Origin: Campylobacterota bacterium | Lineage (GTDB): Bacteria > Campylobacterota > Campylobacteria > Campylobacterales > Sulfurimonadaceae | Assembly: GCA_030837195.1 (NCBI GenBank) | Contig: JAUPKZ010000005.1 | Span: forward strand, 1-32,548 | Length of the DNA: 32,548 nucleotides | Reading direction: 5' to 3' | Shown: one piece after another, positions 1-8,912 of the stretch | Position numbering within the stretch: position 1 is the stretch's first letter | Layout of the letters: each line of letters starts with the position of its first letter | Notes under the pieces: model-generated | The model's database searches: none | The model's input: only the letters and a program-made list of their open reading frames with translations | Told to the model about the DNA's origin: nothing | Program-made: the position numbers and the translations under genes

Positions 1-330
1 TTTATCCAAATACTCAAAAGCTTTTTTACTATCTTTTTCTATGTTGCTTCCAGTCAAATAGTTCATACCCAAATCATATTGCGCCGGTGAATAGTTTGCG
101 TCCGCCGCTTTTTTGAGCCATTCAAAAGATTTTTTAGCATCTTTTTGCACCCCAAGCCCATTTGCATACAAATAGCTAAGCGCACTCTGAGACTGAGCAT
201 CCCCATCTTGCGCACTCTTTTCATAGAGCTTAAAAGCTCTTGCATAATCCTTATTTTTAAAAGCCTCCAAAGCCTCGTTTGCTTCTACGCTCAACAACGC
301 TAAAAACAAAAGTACGATATATTTCAACAT
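1..330 (-). CDS. Sel1-like repeat (TPR-type) secreted protein, partial
   Basis: The frame runs open from an ATG at 330 to the left edge of the window, so 110 N-terminal residues are visible and the C-terminus is missing. It begins with a hydrophobic signal peptide (MLKYIVLLFLALLSVEA) followed by repeats of the Sel1 type: ARAFKLYEKSAQDGDAQSQ, LYANGLGVQKDAKKSFEWL and a third unit. Sel1 repeats are 36-residue helical pairs that act as protein-protein scaffolds, often in periplasmic or secreted proteins such as the Helicobacter cysteine-rich proteins. No cysteine pairs are seen in the visible part, so it is not clearly an Hcp homologue. It is divergent from the SYLF gene. The partner or pathway cannot be told. 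Confidence 0.8.
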   Translation of the reverse strand, partial: MLKYIVLLFLALLSVEANEALEAFKNKDYARAFKLYEKSAQDGDAQSQSALSYLYANGLGVQKDAKKSFEWLKKAADANYSPAQYDLGMNYLTGSNIEKDSKKAFEYLDK

Positions 331-405
331 TCTTATCCTTAGAAAATCAGATGCGTTATTATGCCTTAAAATATGATATTATTATAAACAAGAAGGGTGG
401 TGCAA

Positions 406-990
406 ATGAAAAATATTAAACTTTTTTTATCGTTATTTTTAGTAATTTTAATGTTCTCCGGTTTTTGGTCAGATAAAACAAAAAAAGAGCAAAGAGAAGA
501 GATTCAACAAGAGAGAATGCTTAGAATAAAAACAAATCATGAAACATTGGAGTTACTCTATAAATATGCTCCCGAATCAAAAAATGAAGTGCTTAAGTCA
601 TACGGATATGCTACTTTTAGTAATGTAGGCGTTAATCTTATACTTTTTTCGGCAGAAGGAGGCAAAGGGTTGGTTCATAACAACAGAACAGGCGTAAATA
701 CTTATATGAATATGGCATCAGGAGGGTTAGGTTTGGGGCTTGGAGCAAAAGATTTTAGAGCCGTATTTTTGTTTGAAAATAAAAAAGCTTATGAAAACTT
801 TATTAACTCCGGATGGGAGGCAAACGCACAAGCCGATGCTGCCGCAAAGTATGAAGAGAGCGGCGGTTCTCTAGGAGGAGCCGTAACGGTAGCACCCGGA
901 GTTACGCTATATAAGCTAACGCAAAACGGCTTAGCGCTTCAAGCTACGGTTCAAGGCACAAAATATTGGAGAGATGAGGATTTAAACTAA
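406..990 (+). CDS. SYLF/Ysc84 domain lipid-binding protein, exported
   Basis: The 194-residue protein has an N-terminal hydrophobic segment (about residues 2-19), then a short charged helix, then a SYLF (Ysc84, DUF500) domain from about residue 55. Visible hallmarks are GYATFSNVGVNLILFSAEGGKG, shortened here to the GYATF and AEGGKG blocks, then TYMNMASGGLGLGLGAKDF and the VFLFENKKAYENF block. Bacterial SYLF proteins are periplasmic or lipid-associated, and eukaryotic SYLF domains bind phosphoinositides. I chose the ATG at 406, which has AAGAAGGG 8-15 bases upstream, over an in-frame GTG at 397 that overlaps that ribosome site. The DUF3015 and DUF4105 genes follow in the same direction, suggesting a shared envelope role. 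There is no lipobox cysteine. Confidence 0.82.
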   Translation: MKNIKLFLSLFLVILMFSGFWSDKTKKEQREEIQQERMLRIKTNHETLELLYKYAPESKNEVLKSYGYATFSNVGVNLILFSAEGGKGLVHNNRTGVNTYMNMASGGLGLGLGAKDFRAVFLFENKKAYENFINSGWEANAQADAAAKYEESGGSLGGAVTVAPGVTLYKLTQNGLALQATVQGTKYWRDEDLN

Positions 991-1019
991 TTTTGGCTTA
1001 AGCTAATTAATCTTACAAT
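991..1019 (+). promoter_or_regulatory. Candidate promoter of the DUF3015 gene
   Basis: A TTTTGG at 991-996 and a TACAAT at 1014-1019 are separated by 17 bases, about 30 bases before the ATG at 1049. Campylobacterota promoters depend mostly on the -10 box, so the -35 reading is weak. Called by eye only. Confidence 0.35.
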
Positions 1020-1048
1020 TGTCGCATCTTAACCTAAGGAATAGTTAG

Positions 1049-1492
1049 ATGAAAAAAATTTTAGTAAGTTTAGCGGCAATAGTAGCACTTAGTTCGTCTT
1101 TAGCGGCAAATGTAAATAACCAAACAGGTTGTGGTCTTGGCTCTCTTATCATCAAAGATGATTCAACGGCTGTAATGCTTGCACTTCAAGCTACAACTAA
1201 CGGTACTTTCGGAAACCAAACTTTCGGTATAACTTCCGGAACTCTTAATTGTAAAAAAACTCAGTTTGTTATGAATAAACAAACTGAAGAGTTTGTTGCT
1301 TCAAATATGGATCAACTTGCAAAAGAGATAGCAAGAGGAGAAGGTGAAGCGTTAGATACTTTAGCAGAACTTCTTGAAGTTTCAGACAAAGCTGCATTTT
1401 TTGTTTCATTACAAGAAAACTACAACAAAATCTACACAAGCCAAGATGCAAAAATGGCTGATGTACTAGATAACATCTCTACAACTCTCTAA
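1049..1492 (+). CDS. DUF3015 family periplasmic protein
   Basis: The 147-residue protein starts at an ATG with AAGGA about 9 bases upstream. It has a clean Sec signal peptide (MKKILVSLAAIVALSSSLAA) and then the DUF3015 core. Family hallmarks are TGCGLGSLI near residues 26-34, LALQATTNGTFGNQTFGITSGT near residues 44-65 (given here as LQATTNGTFGNQTFGITSGT), and a cysteine at about residue 68 that could pair with Cys28. DUF3015 proteins are small exported proteins of unknown function in Gammaproteobacteria and Campylobacterota. From memory they often sit next to a DUF4105 gene, as here, which suggests a shared envelope function. The hairpin after the gene may separate its expression from that of the downstream gene. 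Confidence 0.85.
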   Translation: MKKILVSLAAIVALSSSLAANVNNQTGCGLGSLIIKDDSTAVMLALQATTNGTFGNQTFGITSGTLNCKKTQFVMNKQTEEFVASNMDQLAKEIARGEGEALDTLAELLEVSDKAAFFVSLQENYNKIYTSQDAKMADVLDNISTTL

Positions 1493-1501
1493 ATTAATAC
1501 T

Positions 1502-1531
1502 CAATCAAACGGATTTTTTTTCGTTTGATTG
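1502..1531 (+). terminator. Hairpin between DUF3015 and DUF4105 genes (weak terminator or attenuator)
   Basis: Ten-base perfect arms, CAATCAAACG at 1502-1511 and CGTTTGATTG at 1522-1531, enclose a loop of GA plus eight T. The T-run is in the loop rather than after the stem, so this is not a standard intrinsic terminator. It may act as a partial terminator, an mRNA 3-prime stabiliser for the DUF3015 message, or a structure near the ribosome site of the next gene, which begins only 12 bases downstream. Confidence 0.5.
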
Positions 1532-1553
1532 GCTCTTACAATAGGAAATTAGC

Positions 1554-3386
1554 ATTTTAGTAAAAATTTTTTTATCTCTAGCATTTTTTTTAACTTCGCT
1601 CTGCGGCTCTTCACAAGCATATTTTTATAAACAAAAAGCACAAGAAAAAGTCCTCTCCGACTCAAGATACTGGAAACTACTGCTGCATATGCAAAATAAA
1701 GAAAGCGAGATTGACGATGAGAGATTTTTTTTGGCGCCAAAGGGTAAGATAGATGCGCTAAGCGAGCTTAATGCAACTATTGATGCACTATTAAATGAGA
1801 CAAGATTTGACGATAATTCAACTGCTTGCAAATTCCCTGCCAGAAAAGCTTGGCTTGCTCAAGAATTAGATATAAAAGAGCTCCCAACGGTTGAATGCAA
1901 AGAGTATGATGCAATAGTTCAAAGATTAAACCCAAAATCAGTTACCCTTGTCTTTCCTGCGGCTCATATAAACTCTCCTGCTTCTATGTTTGGACATACT
2001 TTTTTACGCATAAACTCTGCATACAATTCAAAGCTTCTCTCTTATGCGGTCAATTATGCCGCAGATGCCAATCCCGATACCGAGAATGCCGTTATTTTTG
2101 CCATTAAAGGACTTTTTGGCGGTTACAGCGGAAAATACTCTATGTTACCGTACTACGATAAGCTTAAAGAGTATAGAGACAGCGAACAAAGGGATATTTG
2201 GGAGTATGATTTAGATCTGAATGAAAATGAGATTAAAAGGATGCTACAGCACATATGGGAGCTTAACGATACGCTTTCATACTACTATTTTTTTACGGAA
2301 AACTGCTCTTATAATATGCTCTGGTTTTTAGAAGTTGCAAGACCGACTTTGCATTTAAGAGACTATTTTAATTATCAAGTTATCCCTTTTGAGAGCGTTC
2401 ATGCCGCAAATGAAGAGGGTATCATAAAAAATAGATTTTACAGGCCCTCAAAAAGAACTATTTTATTGGCATATGAAAAGAAAATAGATGAAAAATATAT
2501 AGATATTCCTGCAAAATTGATACACTCAGAGGCTGAGATTGAATCTATAGTTAACGATAAAGATATTGATATACAGCAAAAAAGATATATTTTAGAGGCA
2601 TCTATAGAACTTCTTGAGTACAATCTAAGTAAAGGAAAAATACCAAAAGAACGCTATCTGACTCTTTTTCATGAGCTATCAAAAGCTAGAGCTTCTCTAA
2701 AAAAAGGAGAGTCTCTATATATAACAACACCAAATAACCCAATAGATGGCCATAGAGCAGTAAAAACATCATTTGGTACCGGTATCAAAGACGGTGATGC
2801 TGCAACATATCTAGGAATTCGCCCTGCATACCATGACTTGAGCGATAGCAATTATGGCTATATGAGAGGAACCCAGATAGAATTTTTAGATTTTGAACTA
2901 CTTCACTATAAAAATCAAACTAAAATTCAAAAAGCAACACTTATCTCAATTGCTTCCATAGCACAGCAAAGCAGCTTTTTTGATATGCTCTCTTGGAGAA
3001 CTAAGCTTGGGTGGGATAGAAATATGCTAAGAGATGAAGCTCTCTTTAGCGGAACGGTAGGAGCAGGTTTTAGCTGGGGAAATGAGCTTGGTTATGCATA
3101 TATTATGGCTGATCCGCTTTTTTATATAGATAAAGGAGCAAAAACAGCTATTGGCGGAAGCGTAGGATTTGTTATAGATAAATACGACATAATGAGTACA
3201 AAGTTTGAATATACAAACAGGCTATATGACAGTGGCGATAACCAAAATATTTATAATCTATCTCAAAACTTCAGAACATCACAAAACACGCAAATAAGGT
3301 TTGAATATGATTATAGAAATAGATTTTTAAAAGAGCATAAATACAACGAAGATCTTTTTAGAGTAAGTTTAAACTACTACTTTTAG
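1554..3386 (+). CDS. DUF4105 (Lnb N-terminal-like) exported protein, apparent AUU start
   Basis: The reading frame matches DUF4105 well before the first ATG (1689): it contains a signal peptide (LVKIFLSLAFFLTSLCGSSQA) and the family start block SDSRYWKLLLHMQNKESEID. The frame has no ATG, GTG or TTG after the TAG at 1542, so I place the start at ATT 1554, which has AGGA 7 bases upstream, giving 610 residues. The DUF4105 core has PASMFGHTFLRI (His about 148) and FFTENCSYNMLWF (Cys about 251), a His-then-Cys order that suggests a permuted papain/NlpC-like fold (inference). The C-terminal half looks like alternating beta-strands and ends in LNYYF, as outer-membrane barrels do. Function is unknown; the likely place is periplasm or outer membrane. 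The gene is convergent with the AMIN gene, with only two bases between the stops. Confidence 0.8.
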   Translation: MLVKIFLSLAFFLTSLCGSSQAYFYKQKAQEKVLSDSRYWKLLLHMQNKESEIDDERFFLAPKGKIDALSELNATIDALLNETRFDDNSTACKFPARKAWLAQELDIKELPTVECKEYDAIVQRLNPKSVTLVFPAAHINSPASMFGHTFLRINSAYNSKLLSYAVNYAADANPDTENAVIFAIKGLFGGYSGKYSMLPYYDKLKEYRDSEQRDIWEYDLDLNENEIKRMLQHIWELNDTLSYYYFFTENCSYNMLWFLEVARPTLHLRDYFNYQVIPFESVHAANEEGIIKNRFYRPSKRTILLAYEKKIDEKYIDIPAKLIHSEAEIESIVNDKDIDIQQKRYILEASIELLEYNLSKGKIPKERYLTLFHELSKARASLKKGESLYITTPNNPIDGHRAVKTSFGTGIKDGDAATYLGIRPAYHDLSDSNYGYMRGTQIEFLDFELLHYKNQTKIQKATLISIASIAQQSSFFDMLSWRTKLGWDRNMLRDEALFSGTVGAGFSWGNELGYAYIMADPLFYIDKGAKTAIGGSVGFVIDKYDIMSTKFEYTNRLYDSGDNQNIYNLSQNFRTSQNTQIRFEYDYRNRFLKEHKYNEDLFRVSLNYYF

Positions 3387-3388
3387 AG

Positions 3389-4069
3389 CTACAGAAGTTT
3401 AAATTCATAGCCACCTGAGATTTCACTCTTTTTATATCTATATTTACCGTCAAGCTCAATTACTGCTCTAAAATACCCTTTATGATTTCCTATACGAATC
3501 TCTTGAACGATAATTTTAGTACCTTTGATAGTATAATTTTTCACATCTGCATCACTCTCAAAATCAAGAACTATTCTATGCGGGTTTACAAGTATGAAAT
3601 CTCTTAATAATTTGTGTTTTGTAAAAACTTGTATCTTATTTTTGCTTGACAAAAATCTTATAAACGGCGTAGAAGCTATCTCCGCAAATTGTGAGCTTCT
3701 ATCCTCTTGAATGTTTTTTGTTTTTTGAGTTACTTTTTCTTTTGTACTGTTTTCTTCAATAACAATCTCTTCCTTAACGCCGTTTTGAGAGAGATAAACA
3801 GGCATATGCCAATCTATTTTATTGTCAAGCGATACGCTTTTACTCTCAATGGAGCCATCAAGATTTTTATACTCAAGAGTTACCTTTTGTACTACTCTTG
3901 CTTGCGATGGGAGATTTATAGGAACTTTTTTTAGTGGAGTTTTTTCCATATTTTCATTTGAGGTAACTGTTATATCTTTTTCACCTTCTATAGGAAAAAA
4001 TGGGTTTTCGCGTGCATTTAGGCTTAGAAGCAGCAAAAAAAAGAGAAAATAAATTTTACTCAACCACAA
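3389..4069 (-). CDS. AMIN domain-containing periplasmic protein
   Basis: The 226-residue protein begins with a hydrophobic export segment (residues 2-18). A low-complexity charged middle (residues 20-130) follows, then an AMIN domain at the C-terminus: FIRFLSSKNKIQVFTKHKLL, HRIVLDFES, TIKGTKIIVQEIRIGNHKG and FRAVIELDGKYRYK. AMIN domains target proteins to the cell envelope, usually via peptidoglycan or secretin complexes, as in AmiC and PilQ. In Campylobacter jejuni the gene in the same place downstream of recA, eno and an FtsB-like gene (Cj1670c, CgpA) encodes a glycosylated periplasmic protein, and this is its likely positional ortholog. The partner process is unknown, though the neighbouring FtsB-like gene hints at division or wall assembly. 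Confidence 0.78.
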   Translation of the reverse strand: MWLSKIYFLFFLLLLSLNARENPFFPIEGEKDITVTSNENMEKTPLKKVPINLPSQARVVQKVTLEYKNLDGSIESKSVSLDNKIDWHMPVYLSQNGVKEEIVIEENSTKEKVTQKTKNIQEDRSSQFAEIASTPFIRFLSSKNKIQVFTKHKLLRDFILVNPHRIVLDFESDADVKNYTIKGTKIIVQEIRIGNHKGYFRAVIELDGKYRYKKSEISGGYEFKLL

Positions 4070-4108
4070 ACTCCTACTTTTATTTGTATGTATTATAGCA
4101 AGATTTAG

Positions 4109-4387
4109 CTATTTTGCCGAGAGTTCCTTAAGTTCAAAATACTCTCTTTGCAAATCCGCATTCTCAGTTTTAAGCCTTGCAATTTCATTTTGCAAATACT
4201 CTTGGTACTCTTGAAGTCCTAATAATATTTCTATAGAATTAGTACCGTAAAGCAATAACCCCAAATAGACACCCACACCAAACACCATACAGATGAGAAG
4301 CAAAAACTTTACTAAAGATATGCCAAAATACTTTTGAGTAAACCCATCGGTATTGTCTATCTCTTCATAAAGCTCTTTCTTGTCCAT
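4109..4387 (-). CDS. FtsB/DivIC-like septum formation protein
   Basis: The 92-residue bitopic protein has a short cytoplasmic N-terminus, one membrane helix (about residues 24-47, LVKFLLLICMVFGVGVYLGL) and a periplasmic coiled coil (about 56-90) with heptads such as LQNEIARLKTENADLQREYF. Size and layout match the FtsB/DivIC family, which links FtsQ and FtsL in the divisome. It lies 11 bases after eno and 39 bases before the AMIN gene. This is the same order as Cj1672c-Cj1671c-Cj1670c of Campylobacter jejuni. Assignment rests on topology and synteny because the family is short and poorly conserved. Confidence 0.72.
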   Translation of the reverse strand: MDKKELYEEIDNTDGFTQKYFGISLVKFLLLICMVFGVGVYLGLLLYGTNSIEILLGLQEYQEYLQNEIARLKTENADLQREYFELKELSAK

Positions 4388-4398
4388 TATTTTATCTT

Positions 4399-6701
<2,303 letters not shown>

Positions 6702-6732
6702 AGATGGCTCACTTTCTTTAAATTTAGACTCA

Positions 6733-6738
6733 ATTATA
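6733..6738 (-). promoter_or_regulatory. Candidate -10 box for the recA-eno operon
   Basis: A perfect TATAAT reads on the minus strand 32 bases before the recA ATG. No convincing -35 box is seen at 16-18 bases, which is usual for Campylobacterota promoters. Confidence 0.5.
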
Positions 6739-6784
6739 TGTCATTTTTTTATATCTGTATAAAAATATTGCAAATTGACATATT

Positions 6785-6810
6785 TTTTATATAGAAATTT
6801 CCATATAAAA
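6785..6810. repeat. 26-bp near-perfect palindrome between recA and mqnD
   Basis: The half TTTTATATAGAAA at 6785-6797 is followed by TTTCCATATAAAA at 6798-6810, with one mismatched pair over 13. It lies about 85 bases before recA and 95 bases before mqnD, upstream of the recA -10 box. It could be an operator for either gene, or chance symmetry in AT-rich DNA. The rest of this 203-bp gap holds no recognisable gene. Confidence 0.45.
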
Positions 6811-6904
6811 TTAGTGAGATTTTATCCTTATTTGGTTAAAATTTAGTTTATATTTTCAAGGGTGTCTCTAAAAACCCTAATCTCTATGGACACAGGCAGA
6901 TAAT

Positions 6905-7768
6905 TTGAAAAAAACCCTTATTGCACACTCTCCGGATGCAGATGATATTTTTATGTACTATGCTATCAAGTTTGGATGGGTCGGTATGCAAAATATCGGT
7001 TTTGAAAATATTGCCCTAGATATACAAACACTCAATGAAGCCGCTCTAAACTCCGAATATGAGATAGCTGCAATCAGTTTTGCTCTATATCCTCTAATTA
7101 GGGAAAATTATGCGTTATTAAAAACTGCTGTTAGTTTTGGAGAGGGTTATGGACCAAAAATTATCAAAAAAAAAGATGCCAAACTAAAGAAAAACTTCAA
7201 AGTTGCCCTTAGCGGAAAGCATACTACCAATGCTATGCTTTTTCGCATAGCCTATCCTAACGCCAAAGTTGTCTATATGAATTTTTTGGAGATAGAAGAG
7301 GCTGTTTTAAACGGAAGTGTAGATGCAGGCGTGCTTATTCACGAGAGTATTCTTACATATAGTTCAGAGCTTGAAGTTGAAAAGGAGATGTGGGATATCT
7401 GGAGAGAGTTATCCGGCGGCGGTTTGCCTCTTCCTCTGGGCGGAATGGCAATTATTCGTTCAATCCCGCTTAACAAGGCAATAGTATATGAAGAAACTCT
7501 TACAAAAGCCGTAAAAATTGCCAGAGAACATAAATATAAGCTATCGCAAATGCTCCTAGAGAGAAACTTAGTGCGCATTGACGCACCGACACTCGATAAA
7601 TATCTAGAACTTTATGCAAATGATGACTCTATCTCACTTAGCCCTATTCAGTACAAAGCAATAGATAAGCTTTTTGAGATTGGATACAAACACGGCTTTT
7701 ACGACACGCTTATCAAAGCTGAAGATTTTACCATACCCTCAGAATACAAAGTTATTAGGAACTCATAG
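6905..7768 (+). CDS. mqnD: Menaquinone (futalosine pathway) MqnD-like 1,4-dihydroxy-6-naphthoate synthase
   Basis: The 287-residue protein resembles the periplasmic-binding-fold MqnA/MqnD family. Visible features are HSPDADDIFMYYAIKFGWV (residues 8-26), the ISFALYPLI strand, GKHTTNAMLFRIAYP (about 105-119), a VDAGVLIHESILTY block and GGGLPLPLGGMAIIR, all typical of MqnD. It would convert cyclic dehypoxanthine futalosine to dihydroxynaphthoate, a step of the futalosine route to menaquinone used by Campylobacterota. The start is TTG at 6905, with AGG 8 bases upstream, and no nearby ATG gives the full N-terminus. Its TAG overlaps the GTG of fliQ. MqnA is the main alternative. Confidence 0.78.
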   Translation: MKKTLIAHSPDADDIFMYYAIKFGWVGMQNIGFENIALDIQTLNEAALNSEYEIAAISFALYPLIRENYALLKTAVSFGEGYGPKIIKKKDAKLKKNFKVALSGKHTTNAMLFRIAYPNAKVVYMNFLEIEEAVLNGSVDAGVLIHESILTYSSELEVEKEMWDIWRELSGGGLPLPLGGMAIIRSIPLNKAIVYEETLTKAVKIAREHKYKLSQMLLERNLVRIDAPTLDKYLELYANDDSISLSPIQYKAIDKLFEIGYKHGFYDTLIKAEDFTIPSEYKVIRNS

Positions 7769-8034
7769 TGGAAGCAAAACTCATTGAGCTTGGAATTGAA
7801 ACTTTTAAAATCGCCCTGCTTTTAGCGCTCCCTGCTCTCTTAGTCGGTATGTTTGTAGGTTTGGCGGTAAGTATCTTTCAGGCAACAACGCAAATAAACG
7901 AAATGACTCTTAGCTTTATACCTAAGATAATCGGTGTTGTCATTATCATTATTTTAACTATGCCTTGGATGCTTAACTCTATGACCGACTTTTCACTAAA
8001 TATTTTCAATATGATTCCGTCTTTTGTAGAGTAA
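7768..8034 (+). CDS. fliQ: Flagellar export apparatus protein FliQ
   Basis: This 88-residue membrane protein has two hydrophobic helices (about residues 15-40 and 50-75) and the family block LAVSIFQATTQINEMTLSFIPK. FliQ forms part of the FliPQR export gate of the flagellar type III apparatus. It starts at GTG, overlapping the stop of mqnD by one base (TAGTG), and its own TAA overlaps the murB ATG (TAATG). In Helicobacter pylori fliQ also precedes murB, so the pairing is ancestral, although mqnD upstream is not part of that arrangement. No other flagellar gene lies in the window. Confidence 0.95.
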   Translation: MEAKLIELGIETFKIALLLALPALLVGMFVGLAVSIFQATTQINEMTLSFIPKIIGVVIIIILTMPWMLNSMTDFSLNIFNMIPSFVE

Positions 8035-8852
8035 TGCGTAAAAAAATTATAGACTTTTCAAAATTTTCCTCTTTTAAAATTGGAGGCAAGTTTAGCGTTG
8101 ATATGATTGATGATGCTCAGGCTATACCTAAGAATGCTTTTATCGTAGGTGCTTGCAACAATATTTTAATAGGCAATAACCCTCCTATTTTAGCAAAACT
8201 AAGCAAGAAATTTGACTATATCAAAATAGAAAATAACACTCTAAAAATCGGTGCGGCAACGCCATCAGGCAAGATATTTTCCTTTTGCAAAAAACATAAC
8301 ATCGCAAATTTTGAGTTTTTATCACATCTGCCCGGAACACTCGGCGGGCTTGTTTACATGAATGCAGGCTTAAAAGAGTATGAAATATTTAACACGCTTA
8401 TTTTTGTAAAAACTGCTAATGCGGAAATAGAAAAAAAAGATATAGAGCATGGGTACAGATATACAAATATAACCTCTCCTATACTAGAAGCCACATTTGA
8501 GCTTAAATATGGATTTGACGAAGCAAAAGTCGATATCTTTAAAACAATGCGCTCCAACCAACCATCATTGCCGAGTGCGGGAAGCTGTTTTAAAAACCCT
8601 AAGGGAGACTACGCAGGAAGGCTAATCGAAGCAGTCGGGCTAAAGGGGTTTAGAGTAGGCGGTATGGAGTTTAGCTCACAGCATGCAAATTTTTTAGTAA
8701 ATGTGGGAAATGGGGCATTTGATGATGCGATTTTTTTGATAAAAGAGGCTCAAAGTAGAGTTTATGCTGCATTTAAAATTTGGCTTGAGTGTGAGATTGC
8801 AGTTTTAGATGTAGAGTACATGGGCGAAAATTCGCCGCTTGTACGCCCATAA
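8034..8852 (+). CDS. murB: UDP-N-acetylmuramate dehydrogenase MurB
   Basis: The 272-residue FAD enzyme reduces UDP-GlcNAc-enolpyruvate to UDP-MurNAc in peptidoglycan precursor synthesis. Seen are SSFKIGGKF near the N-terminus, the FAD-binding VGACNNILIGNNP, the HLPGTLGGLVYMNAG block, the catalytic serine region SAGSCFKNPKGDYAGRLIEA and QHANFLVN. A conserved Glu lies in the C-terminal WLECEIAVLD. The protein is shorter than the Escherichia coli enzyme, as is normal for the short type II MurB of Campylobacterota. It is translated from an ATG overlapping the fliQ stop. Hairpins follow immediately. Confidence 0.95.
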   Translation: MRKKIIDFSKFSSFKIGGKFSVDMIDDAQAIPKNAFIVGACNNILIGNNPPILAKLSKKFDYIKIENNTLKIGAATPSGKIFSFCKKHNIANFEFLSHLPGTLGGLVYMNAGLKEYEIFNTLIFVKTANAEIEKKDIEHGYRYTNITSPILEATFELKYGFDEAKVDIFKTMRSNQPSLPSAGSCFKNPKGDYAGRLIEAVGLKGFRVGGMEFSSQHANFLVNVGNGAFDDAIFLIKEAQSRVYAAFKIWLECEIAVLDVEYMGENSPLVRP

Positions 8853-8854
8853 TT

Positions 8855-8901
8855 AGGGACAATTTGTCCCTGACAATAAAACAGTTGAGTTCGTTTTATT
8901 G
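8855..8901. terminator. Two hairpins between convergent murB and nifU (bidirectional terminator)
   Basis: AGGGACAA at 8855-8862 pairs with TTGTCCCT at 8864-8871. CAATAAAAC at 8874-8882 pairs with GTTTTATTG at 8893-8901 across a 10-base loop. They fill the 60-bp gap between two converging genes. Neither is followed by a clean T-run, so strong intrinsic termination is not certain. Confidence 0.55.
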
Positions 8902-8912
8902 CGTAACATCTG

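Noticed and set aside
397-405. GTG at 397 as the start of the SYLF protein
   Set aside because: It lies inside the AAGAAGGG ribosome site that serves ATG 406.
3368-3403. TTTAAACT and AGTTTAAA as a terminator between the DUF4105 and AMIN genes
   Set aside because: The arms are AT-rich with a 20-base loop, partly inside coding sequence, and no T-run follows. It is too weak to call.
6855-6904. Leader before mqnD with AGGGT/ACCCT and GTGTC/GACAC pairs as a riboswitch
   Set aside because: The helices are five bases or fewer and match no riboswitch class I know.
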